In this document: positions 53,254 to 62,923 of the stretch, piece after piece
Position numbering within the stretch: position 1 is the stretch's first letter
Layout: each line of letters opens with the position of its first letter
Source of the DNA: Globisporangium splendens
Taxonomy: Eukaryota > Oomycota > Peronosporomycetes > Pythiales > Pythiaceae
NCBI GenBank assembly: GCA_006386115.1
Contig: VFIW01000042.1
Coordinates: 124,001-188,000, forward strand
Direction of reading: 5' to 3'
DNA length: 64,000 bases
Program-made: the position numbers and the translations under genes
Notes under the pieces: generated by a model
What the model was told of the DNA's origin: nothing
The model's database searches: none
The model's input: only the letters and a program-made list of their open reading frames with translations

Positions 53254-56200
53254 ATGGGGCAGCACTTCCTCTTCCACCGGGACCTCGTGGCAGCCACGGC
53301 CGTGCACCACGCCGCGCTCGCGCACCTGAGCAGCGACGCACAGCCGGACCTCGTAGTCGTGGGTCCGCAGTATCTGCGCATCTACCGCGTCGAGCCGTTC
53401 CCGACAGCCGCGCAGTCACAGCACACGGATGCGGAAGAAGACAGCAGCGCAGATGCTGTCAAAGAAGAAGATAACGATAATGACGCTATACAGATGGCTG
53501 GAGTGATGACGAAGAGCTCCGATTTTGTCGCGAAGGGCCAGGTGCTGCATCTGGTCGACTCGTTCCCGTTCGCAGGCGTTGCCGAGAGCATCCAGGTGCT
53601 GCACTTCGACCGCAAGCTGCTGCGCAAGCGAAACCGCTTCCACGGCGGACAAGATGTGCTGTTGCTGAGCTTTGCGTGGTACAAGTGGGTCGTGGTCGGG
53701 TACGACCGCCGCACGCGGTCGCTGGCGACGCTCGCCATGTATTCGTTTGCCGACGACGCCATCGGTCCCGGCGCGACGCTGAAAGGCGAGAAGAATGGCC
53801 GCGACCAGCTGCTCGGACTCTCGACACATGCTAATGCGCGCGTGGATCCACAGACGCGTTGTGGCGCAATGCTCATTTACTCGAACCAGCTCGTGGTCGT
53901 GCCGTTCCGCAGCGGATCCATGGAGCTGTCGGTGTTTGAAGAAGACGATGAAGACGACGACGACGACGATGGTGGCAGAAGACGCACCAACGGATCTTCG
54001 TCGAACTCCGCAGCTACAACAGGTGAGAGCGATGACGAAGACGACGACGACGAAGAGGAGAAGAAGCTGCAGGAGCTCGTGAATGAGACCAAGCAGCGCG
54101 GCGCCACGACCGCCGACGTCAACACGCGCCTGATGACACTGCTGGACAAGAGCGTGAAGATCGGCACGAAGCGGAAGCGCAACCAATTGAGCGGTCTGCT
54201 GACCGATGAGCTCACGGGGCGGGAGTTCTTTCTGCGGCTTCCGGAACTGGAGATCGCCGGTAAAGTGATCGACCTGGCGTTCCTCGACGGGTACCTGGAG
54301 CCGACGCTCATGATTCTGCACGAAGAGAACGAGAAAAACGCGACCGAAGGCCGCTTCGCGTCGGGCTACGACACGTACTGCCTCACGGTCATCTCGATCA
54401 ACCTCAACACCAGGTAGTGCTGATATAGATATGTGACTTAGCTTTGTGAGGTATATGGATGGAGCCTCATTGTGGTAATGCTGTTGTTGTTTGTAGACTG
54501 CACCCAAAGATCTGGAGCGTGAAGAACCTTCCGTCCGATTGCTTCAAGCTGATTCCGTGCAAAGCACCCATTGGCGGCGTCATCGTGCTGTCAGCGAACG
54601 CGTTCCTGTACTTCAACCAGACGCAGTTCTATGGTCTCGCGACCAACGTGTTTGCGTCGGAAACCGTGAACCAAACGATCTTCCCGCTTCAAGATCCGTT
54701 GTACGAGACTGTGGACAACCAGGTTGATAGACTCAGTCTCTTGCTCTACGACTGCCAGTTCGACTACTTGGGCCACAAGGAGATGGTGTTGACAATGCCC
54801 GACGGTGCGCTGTACGTGCTCACGCTTCCATTTGAAGACGCGTCCTCGAAAAAACACAGTGCTTTCAGCGGGAGCAGTGGAGGCGGCGGCGCATCGGGTC
54901 GCCCAATGTCACTGTCGCTTCGTCAAGTGCATCACGGCGCCGTTGCATCGTGTATTTGCGTCGACGATACGAAGAAGGCGATCTTTCTCGGCTCTCGCTC
55001 TGGTGATTCCGTGTTGTACGCGTACACGGAGCAGCCAATTGAAGATGATAGTTACGACGACGAGTCCATGATGGAGACTTCCAGCGTAGAGGAGAATGGC
55101 GTAAATGATGGAGACGCTGTGAAGGTGGAGCCGAAACTTGAGCCCGAGGAAAAAGCTGAGGACGACGAGGAGGATGACGAAGACGATCTGTTTCTTTACG
55201 GCTCTGCTGCCCTCAGTGAACCTCAGGAAACAACAGCAACGAACGGAGCAAAGGGTTCTGCCGAGAATGACAAAGTTGCTATCAAGCAAGAGGCGAACAA
55301 TGCCACGGTGGTGGCTGCTGCTAAACCACCGTTCACGGGTCGCTACCGGTATGAACTTCGTCAGATTGACGTGCTCCCGGGCATCGGCCAGATCACGTCA
55401 ATCGAGTTGGGCATAGAAACGAACGCCGACTCGAACGAGAAACGCGAAGAGCTTGTGATCAGTGGTGGAGACCTTCAGAATGGTGCGATCTCGGTGCTCC
55501 ACAATGGACTGCGACCGATCGTGGGCACCGAAGCCGAATTGAATGGCTGCCGTGCGATGTGGACCGTGTCGTCGTCGCTACCGTCGGCGACGAAGAGCCG
55601 CGATGGACGCACGTATAACTCGTATCTGATCCTGAGTGTCGCCCAACGCACGATGGTGCTGCGCACTGGCGAAGGTATGGAACCTTTGGAAGAAGACAGC
55701 GGGTTCTACACGTCGGGTCCAACGCTCGCAGCCGCGAATTTGTTCAACAAGCAGCGCATTGTGCAGATTTTCAAACAAGGTGCTCGAGTCATGACCGAAG
55801 TGCCCGTGGAGCCGAGTGGAGACCAAGAAAACGCTGGTCGTGCTGTGCAAAGTGGTGAAAACGGTGACGAGGAGGACGAAGAAGATGAAGAGGACGACGA
55901 ACCTAAGGTGAAGCTCGTTTGTACCCAGGAGATCACACTTGAAGGCGACGTGGATGTTGGCGGCATGAACGTCGACACGTCGAAGGTCGGGATCGTCTCG
56001 GTGGACATTATCGACCCGTATATCCTCATTCTTCTCACGGACGGATCCATTCGTTTGCTCATGGGTGATGAAGAAGACATGGAGCTGACGGTCATCGATC
56101 CGGAAATCAGATACGAGGACGGCATGGGGCACAGCAACTCCAGCAGTTCGAACCTCGGGATTAGCTCTGTTTGCCTGTTTTACGACTGGACGGGCATGTT

Positions 56201-58838
56201 TCGTGACAATGCGTGGGGCGAGGAAGAAGGGAACAGGGAGACTCAGTATGTGAACACGACACCAAAGAAGCGTACGGGTTCCTCCTCTATGGTCGACGAC
56301 GAAGATGATGACGAAATGGATAGTTTGTACTCAACAAAGCCAAAGCGCCAAGCGGCTCCGCCAGCAAGTCTCATTAACTCAACGACTCCGTCGGTTCGTC
56401 CAGGAGACATAGTCTCTCCCATCTCGGGCGAATCAGCGTCGATCCCGCTGCTACGACAGAAAGACGCCGCCATGATGTGCGGCTTGTGCTACGAGGATGG
56501 GTCGCTCCATGTGTTTTCGCTGCCCGATTTCACGAAAAAGGGGGTGCTACCGTACTTGACATTTGCGCCGCAGTGGCTTGTGAACACAATGGAGCACTAC
56601 CAGGAAAGCGAGAAGAAGAAAGTGACGTTTTCAGCGCCAGTGCTTGGACTGAATGCGTCGTCGGCGTCGGCGAACGATGGACGCATCAAGAAGTCGCACA
56701 CGATCAATTCCCCTGTCGCCGACATTGCGATCCATCGGATCGGACCCAGCGAAGGTCAGTACAACGCGCAGTTCTTCGCGCGCATGGTGTTGCTCGTGTT
56801 CCTTGCCAACGGCGACTTGCTGATGTACGCAGCGACGCCAAAGATCGCACCCACCACGTCAAATGCAAGTGCCCCTCAGTCAATATCCTTCCAGTTTGCG
56901 CGTGTTGGCACCGATTTGATCACACGACCGTTTTTGCCACCGAAAGCCAAGGCCGGGACCAGTCACAACGAGAGTGGAAACAACCCAGAAGCCAACACGA
57001 GTGCTGTCCTCGCGAAGCTGCGCGCCGGGTTCCGGTATCCGATGCTGACCCGATTCGACAATGTGAACAACATGAGTGGCGCGTTTTTCCGAGGCGCGCA
57101 CCCGATGTGGATCTTGAGCGAACGAGGACTGCCGTCGTTTGTGCCCATGTGCGTCACCGTCGCGCCTCCACCGACGCCTCCATCGGGGGCAGGAGCGGCG
57201 AACGTGTCACCACCTCGCGTGAATGTACCCGTGTTGAGTTTTACGCCGTTCCATCACTGGAATTGCCCGAACGGGTTTATTTATTTCCACTCTAGTGGCG
57301 TGCTTCGCGTCTGCGAACTGCCGTCAAGTAAGACGTCGACGTTGCTGCCGTCAAGTGGCGGGTTTGTGCTTCGAAAGACCGAGTTTGGCGCGACGATCCA
57401 TCACATGCTGTACCTTGGCAACCATGGCCCCGGCGGTGTGTCTGAGGCACTCGAGACGCCAACGTTCGCGGTGGTTTGTAGCACCAAGATGAAACCTGCC
57501 GATGCTGAGAAAGCAACGGAAAATGAGAATGAATTTGACGAAGCCGAAGGCGACGAGGGTGATACCAATGCAAACAGCAATACCATGGCGCCAACGGCCG
57601 AGATGTTTCCGCAGTTTGTCGTCGAAGACATGGCACACACCGAGGAAGACGTGTACGAGTTGCGGCTCGTGCAGACGAACGAGTTTGGCGACTGGGAGCG
57701 CAATGGCGTCTTCCGCGTGTACTTCGAGCGCTACGAAATCATTTTGAGCGTCAAGGTGATGTACTTGTACGACTCGTCGTTGATGAAAGAAGAGGTGTCG
57801 TCGACTTCCCAGGAGTGGCATAAACGGAAGCGTCCCTACGTTGTGATCGGTACAGGATACATTGGTCCGCACGGCGAAGACGAAAGTGGTCGCGGTCGAT
57901 TACTGTTGTACGAACTCGATTACGCGCAGTACGTCAACCACAGCGGATCTACGAGTGGCAAGTTGCCCAAGCTGCGGCTTGTGTTCATCAAGGAGCATCG
58001 TCAGGGAGCGATCTCGATGGTGTCTCAATTGGGACCGTACGTGATCGCTGCGGTTGGTTCGAAGCTGATCGTGTACGAGTTCAAATCCGAGCAGCTCATC
58101 GGGTGCGCGTTCTATGATGCACAGATGTTTATCGTGAGCATCAGCATCGTCAAGGATTTCATCATGTACGGCGACATCTACAAAAGCGTGCATTTCCTTC
58201 GCTGGAAGGAAAAGCAGCGGCAACTCGTGCTGCTCGCCAAGGATTATGAACCGCTCGCTGTGTCGGCCACAGAATTCAATCTTTTTGAGAAACGCTTGGC
58301 GTTGCTTGCAGTCGACATGGAAGAGAACCTGCATGTGATGCAATTTGCACCAAACGACATCGAGTCTCGAGGTGGTCAGCGGCTGCTGCGCACAGGCGAT
58401 TTTCATCTCGGCGTGCAGGTATCGAGTATGTTCCGCAAACTTGTGTCGCCGCTAAATCGCTCGTCGCCGATCACATATGTGAACATTTTGGGAAGCTCCG
58501 AAGGAGGCATCGGCGCGCTGATCCCAGTGAGCGAGCGCGTATTCCGTCGATTGTTCACACTGCAGAACGTGATGATCAACACGTTGCCGCAGAACTGTGC
58601 GCTGAACCCCCGCGACTTTCGCACGATCAAGACGAACTCCACGCGCCACAGTGGTCGCTTGGACGCATGGAGCAAGCAGAAATGGAAAAAGAGCTTTCTG
58701 GACGCGCACGTGCTCTTCCGGTTCCTGCAACTCGACTACGTCGCGCAAAAGGAGATCACGCGCTGCATCGGCACGACGCCAGAGGTCGTGATCCACAACC
58801 TGCTGGAGGTGCAGCGCAGCACATCGACCTTCCTGTAG
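53254..58838 (+). CDS. CPSF1: CPSF1 / CPSF160, cleavage and polyadenylation factor
   Basis: Two exons, 53254-54413 and 54497-58838, splice in frame to 1833 residues. CPSF160 is the scaffold of the mRNA 3'-processing complex; with WDR33 and CPSF30 it recognises the AAUAAA signal. The protein is made of WD-like beta-propellers. Recognisable parts are the N-terminal propeller (RLHPKIWSVKNLPSDCFKL, GGVIVLSANAFLYFNQT), the third propeller (YVVIGTGYIG, GRGRLLLYEL, RLVFIKEHRQGAIS, YVIAAVGSKLIVYEF) and the C-terminal helical domain (ALNPRDFRTIKT, TRCIGTTPEVVIHNLLE). It is about 390 residues longer than human CPSF1, because several long Asp/Glu runs interrupt the first two propellers (around 53940, 54025, 55140 and 55865). 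No stop or frameshift is seen. Confidence 0.92.
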
Positions 58839-59640
58839 ATCATCGCATTCGCAGCCAATGTGAAGACGAAAAAGCAAGACAAAGACAATAAGAAGCGCAT
58901 GCGAGTCGTTCGTAGTCCAAAATGTAGCCATCTCATCAGAATCATAACTTCAACATGGGATGCTGAAGCTCCGTTTCGAGGTTTTTTATAAATTGGAGAC
59001 TGAAGCAAGGTTTTACGTGTACAATTCAATAAAACCTTGATGGCGGTACTGAAGGATCTCGTTGTAAATTGCATCGTACCGTCGAATAAATAACACCAGC
59101 TGTCAGCGTTTTTAATGGTTGCGCGCTGTGATTGGCTCAAATGGGAACAAGGAACTCATTGGTAAACTACATTGCTCGTCACATTTTTACGCGTAGTTTT
59201 CACTTCAATGGTTGGCTGCGAGGATGGGCAATCACTGTCCAGTAGATTACTTGCGCCACCTGGTTAGGTGCTTGTGTGGTAATTTACTTGCTTCTGAAAT
59301 AATACTGTCTGCTCAACAGATTCTGTTTTGTTTGTTTTCTTTACTTTCCTTCTGGTAATGTTTCGGTTGTTTATTTCTTTCGTAGTTTTCCTTCCCGGTG
59401 CGTTCTTTTGCACTTGTCGTCGTCCATCATCGTCGCGTCTTTAAGGCAAGTTGCCGCCATTTCTCATGCGGAGACGCTGTGCGTAGCGCCCTCGTCTTCA
59501 TCTCCCTCTTGCTCTCTGGTAGGCGCTTATACGCCTCTCTTTCTCTCTCTCTATGCATACGATAGCTCTGTTGACGCACTCTCTGTGCATGTAGCTATAA
59601 CTGCAGCCCCCGTCCCCTTTCTCCAGAAACTCACGACGCG
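58839..59640. promoter_or_regulatory. Intergenic region before the AGC kinase
   Basis: About 800 bp. The last 110 bp before the kinase ATG are pyrimidine-rich (TTTCTCTCTCTCTATG near 59540), a common feature of oomycete leaders. No gene seen. Confidence 0.5.
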
Positions 59641-61005
59641 ATGCGACCGGCACCTCTCTTGGACACGGACTCGGCGCTCGACGTTGAAGTGACCGTCGCG
59701 TTCGCACCAGAAGGCGCGACGACGCCAGTCAGCAATGCGCGAGAGAGCACCGCGCTTCTTCCGTCGACCAAGAAGCGCGCGCTCTCGAGCAACTCCAACA
59801 ATTCCAGCGCGACCATTGAAGGTGTGGAGCGGATACCGGCGGCTTCGGCGTCTGTTCCAGGTGCACCCTGCGCAACCACGAACCAAGAGCTACACAGTGA
59901 TGAAGAGAGCACATCTGGCGACCAGGGGATCGATCCGCACGATCTGATGCTCCTGAAAGTGATCGGCCGCGGCACGTTCGCGCAGCAGGTGGCGCTGGCG
60001 AAGCACACGCGCACGCAGAGCATGTACGTCGTGAAGACGCTCGACAAGCGCAACCTGATCCAGCGCAAGCAGGTCGTGCACACGCTGAACGAGAAGAAAG
60101 TACTCGAGCTGCTCGGCGGCCGCCATCCGTTCATTGTGCGGCTCTACTCGGCGTTCCAGACCGAGCGCGACCTGAACTTTGTACTCGAGTACTGCCAGGG
60201 CGGTGAGCTCTTCTACCACTTGCAGCAGCAGCAACAGCAGAAGTTTGACGAGCGCGCGACGATGTTTTACGCGGCTGAAGTGCTCTGCGCGCTCAAGGAG
60301 TTGCACGCCAAGGGCATCGTGTACCGTGACCTCAAGCCTGAGAACGTGCTGCTGGACGCCGAAGGCCACGTGAAACTCGCAGATTTCGGCTTCGCCAAGC
60401 AGGAGATGGCGCCGGGAGCGCGCACATACTCGTTCTGCGGCTCGCCTGAGTATCTCTCGCCGGAGATGGTCAACAAGGACGGCCATGGCATCGAGACCGA
60501 CATGTGGTCTTTTGGCTGCTTCTGCTACGAGCTGCTCACGGGCTCACCGCCGTTCCAGCACAACAGCAGCTTGGGTCACTTGTTCGACACGATCCGCCGC
60601 GGTCGCGTGTGGTACCCGCCGTATCTGTCGCCGAGCGTCGTGTCACTTCTCGAGGGCTTGCTGCGCGTGAACCCAAAGAGCAGACTCACGGCAGTGCAGG
60701 CCATGGAGCACGACTTTTTCCAGACGCTCGACTGGTCCGATCTGCTGCAGCGCCACGTCGTGCCGCCGATTGTGCCCGTGTGCGAAGGCCGCGATTGCAC
60801 GCAAAACTTTGACGACGGCTTCACGAAGGAGCCTGTCGTATCCTTAGCACTGGAGGAGCCGCAGAGTTGTCCGGATAATGGTGGCGGAGAGGATCTGCAC
60901 AAGCGCCTTCGGATCTCGAGCAGTTCGAGTCCGGATATCGACGCTGGCTGCAAAATGGGCTTCTATCAACAAACGGATCCACTGGTCGAGTTTGCCAACT
61001 TCTGA
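59641..61005 (+). CDS. AGC-family serine/threonine protein kinase
   Basis: A single-exon frame of 454 residues. The kinase domain spans about 101-360: beta-3 lysine K132 in YVVK, helix-C glutamate in LNEKKVL, catalytic loop YRDLKPEN (the Tyr form usual in AGC kinases), DFGFAK, and the activation segment SFCGSPEYLSPEM. An AGC C-tail follows with NFDDGF and, at the very end, an EFANF hydrophobic motif finishing on Phe as in PKA. The PKA-like FxxF end suggests PDK1 docking without a phosphosite. The glycine-rich loop is unusual: GRGTFAQQV has Ala in place of the third Gly and one residue extra. The N-terminal 100 residues are disordered. The kinase is probably active; no regulatory domain is seen that would identify its pathway. 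Confidence 0.9.
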   Translation: MRPAPLLDTDSALDVEVTVAFAPEGATTPVSNARESTALLPSTKKRALSSNSNNSSATIEGVERIPAASASVPGAPCATTNQELHSDEESTSGDQGIDPHDLMLLKVIGRGTFAQQVALAKHTRTQSMYVVKTLDKRNLIQRKQVVHTLNEKKVLELLGGRHPFIVRLYSAFQTERDLNFVLEYCQGGELFYHLQQQQQQKFDERATMFYAAEVLCALKELHAKGIVYRDLKPENVLLDAEGHVKLADFGFAKQEMAPGARTYSFCGSPEYLSPEMVNKDGHGIETDMWSFGCFCYELLTGSPPFQHNSSLGHLFDTIRRGRVWYPPYLSPSVVSLLEGLLRVNPKSRLTAVQAMEHDFFQTLDWSDLLQRHVVPPIVPVCEGRDCTQNFDDGFTKEPVVSLALEEPQSCPDNGGGEDLHKRLRISSSSSPDIDAGCKMGFYQQTDPLVEFANF

Positions 61006-61308
61006 AAGGCGTCTTCAAGCGTCTTCTCGATCTCTCTCACTGGCTCATGGCGCGAATCAACTGCACCACTATCTGTCGACAGACTTCACACTCCACGCTG
61101 TTGCTTTACACGAAGCGAGTCTCTCTCGAGGTCTCATCACGTGACGTCCGCCCACTCCTCCTCATTTGTGTTTCTTTGTGCGTCTGCCCACCATAAACAC
61201 CATCGTCAGACCAGACAAAAAGAACCTGTAAATGCACATATAGGAAGAAATGTATCTTACCACACAATACAACGAGAAACAACACCTTAGTTCTCGCATT
61301 GCACAACG

Positions 61309-62682
61309 TTACGCGACGGCAGTGTGTTTATACCGCAGATGCTTCTCCAGCACCTGTCGTGTGGAGCATCCACCGCCGTCTTCATTAAAAGGTTCCTGCT
61401 CAGGTGTTGGGTATGAGAGCTCGAATGCGCGCAAGTCCTCGTCTCCATCATTCAAACCGTCGTACGAATCTCCGCGGTCCTCGAGAAAGTTGTGCAGCGA
61501 GCACAACGCGAAGAGCAGCGGCGGGATGGCCGAGAACCCGTCGGCCTTCGTTGCGAGCGGCGCCAACAGCACCCCAAAGCGCCTTCGCAGCAACGTGAAC
61601 GCCTGTGTGACGTTGCTGTGGAGAATGGAGAGTGCACGGCGAACGGGTCTGTTCTCTTGGTCGCTGTCATTGTGCGTAGCCACCAGGTGCTCGTCACTGT
61701 CGTACGCGACATCGCCGAGAAGGAACATCGGAAGCGGCTCGACACTGATGTCATCATCCCTCGTCGGCACCAGCTTTGACGGGAACTGCTTGAGCCAGTC
61801 CTTGTAGCTCGTTCCGAGTGAGCTGCTCGCGAAAACGCGGCTATTGGCGATACTCCCGGGCCACCCGATGACGATCTCGCGGAACCGCAACTTGTGGTCC
61901 ACCGCCGCATGCAGCACGGTGCTGTAGTACCCCTTGGTGTTGAGGTATGCGTCGGCGTAGTACGCGGGCTTCTCGATCGGGAAGTGCGTGCCTCCGATAG
62001 AAAGGACGCATTGTGGCACGCCGCTCAGGGCTTCGTTTGCGTCCGCGAGCGCGCGCATTTCGTCTGCGCTCGTGGGCAATTTGATCAGCTCGAGCGCTGC
62101 GATCGCGATCGCGACTTGGCGAATCAGAAGCGAGCACGACGCCGCCGGTGCGATGGCAAACGTCTCGCTGAGCTCTTCGTAGGACGATCGATGCACGCAA
62201 TGGAACAGGAACAGCAGCAGCGCGATACCAGGGGAAATCGTTGAGCCTGAAGCAATGGGCTGTACGCCAGTAAGGTCCGTCTTGGACGCCACGCGCTCCA
62301 GCAGCGCCGCGAACGAGCTGCGCTGCATGCGGAACATCTCGTAGAACGTCGCGTCGTCGCTGTCGTGGAGGAATTCCGCGACGGGATCCCCCTGGCCGTC
62401 AGCACGACCGCCAAGTCCACCAATTGGAGCTGTCGCCGCTGCATTAATTTCATCGTCGTGATCGACAGGAGAGTGCGCCTTTCGTTGGCTCACGAGCGCG
62501 CGCAGCAGCGTCACCTGCGTCGTGAGCTGCTGATGCGCTTGCGCGAGCACCTGCATCTCCTCGTCGTCATCTTCGGAGCTCTCACCGCTGCTGCTGTCGC
62601 TGCCGGAGGACGAGTCGGAGCGCATGTGGTTCTGCCACAGCGCCAGCGCAGCGGCGATAAGTGGCGAAGGTGAAGGCATCAT
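61309..62682 (-). CDS. Harbinger-transposase-derived (HARBI1-like) protein with lost catalytic residues
   Basis: A single-exon frame of 457 residues from the ATG at 62682. It has an acidic, Ser-rich N-terminus, a coiled coil (QVLAQAHQQLTTQVTLLRAL), a helical region with FYEMFRMQRSSFAALLERV and a DDE_Tnp_4-type nuclease fold. The fold landmarks are all visible: GGTHFPIEKP, YLNTKGYYS, GWPGSIANSRVF, LLGDVAYDSDEHL and VTQAFTLLRRRFGVL. In active PIF/Harbinger transposases the acidic triad lies in DGTH, in GS..DSR and in the ErafG helix. Here these positions read Gly (codon 61993-61995), Asn (61843-61845) and Gln (61603-61605). No terminal inverted repeats or partner Myb gene were seen nearby. The full open frame with a lost triad points to a domesticated non-nuclease function, possibly DNA or protein binding. 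Divergent from GTF3C5. Confidence 0.85.
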   Translation of the reverse strand: MMPSPSPLIAAALALWQNHMRSDSSSGSDSSSGESSEDDDEEMQVLAQAHQQLTTQVTLLRALVSQRKAHSPVDHDDEINAAATAPIGGLGGRADGQGDPVAEFLHDSDDATFYEMFRMQRSSFAALLERVASKTDLTGVQPIASGSTISPGIALLLFLFHCVHRSSYEELSETFAIAPAASCSLLIRQVAIAIAALELIKLPTSADEMRALADANEALSGVPQCVLSIGGTHFPIEKPAYYADAYLNTKGYYSTVLHAAVDHKLRFREIVIGWPGSIANSRVFASSSLGTSYKDWLKQFPSKLVPTRDDDISVEPLPMFLLGDVAYDSDEHLVATHNDSDQENRPVRRALSILHSNVTQAFTLLRRRFGVLLAPLATKADGFSAIPPLLFALCSLHNFLEDRGDSYDGLNDGDEDLRAFELSYPTPEQEPFNEDGGGCSTRQVLEKHLRYKHTAVA

Positions 62683-62923
62683 CACGATGCTCGTGTTGCA
62701 ATGTGATTGCCTTGTTTTTGGAGGTCGCTGTTGTGTTAATTAACAAGATTTAACGGTCCAATAGACAACACCCAGCATTGTGCACAGCCACTTTGGCCAC
62801 TGTGCGCTGTTGTTTGGCAATGACCACAGAGCACGATGGCACAGACCTATAAAACAATTAACAGAAGTTGCTTGTGCCCAATGATGCTGTTTTTCAGCCG
62901 CGCCATACAAAACACAACAGCAA

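Noticed and set aside
53416..54507. Minus-strand 363-codon frame over CPSF1 exon 1
   Set aside because: Antisense of an Asp/Glu-rich coding region, which produces long open frames by codon bias; it crosses the CPSF1 intron and has no domain.
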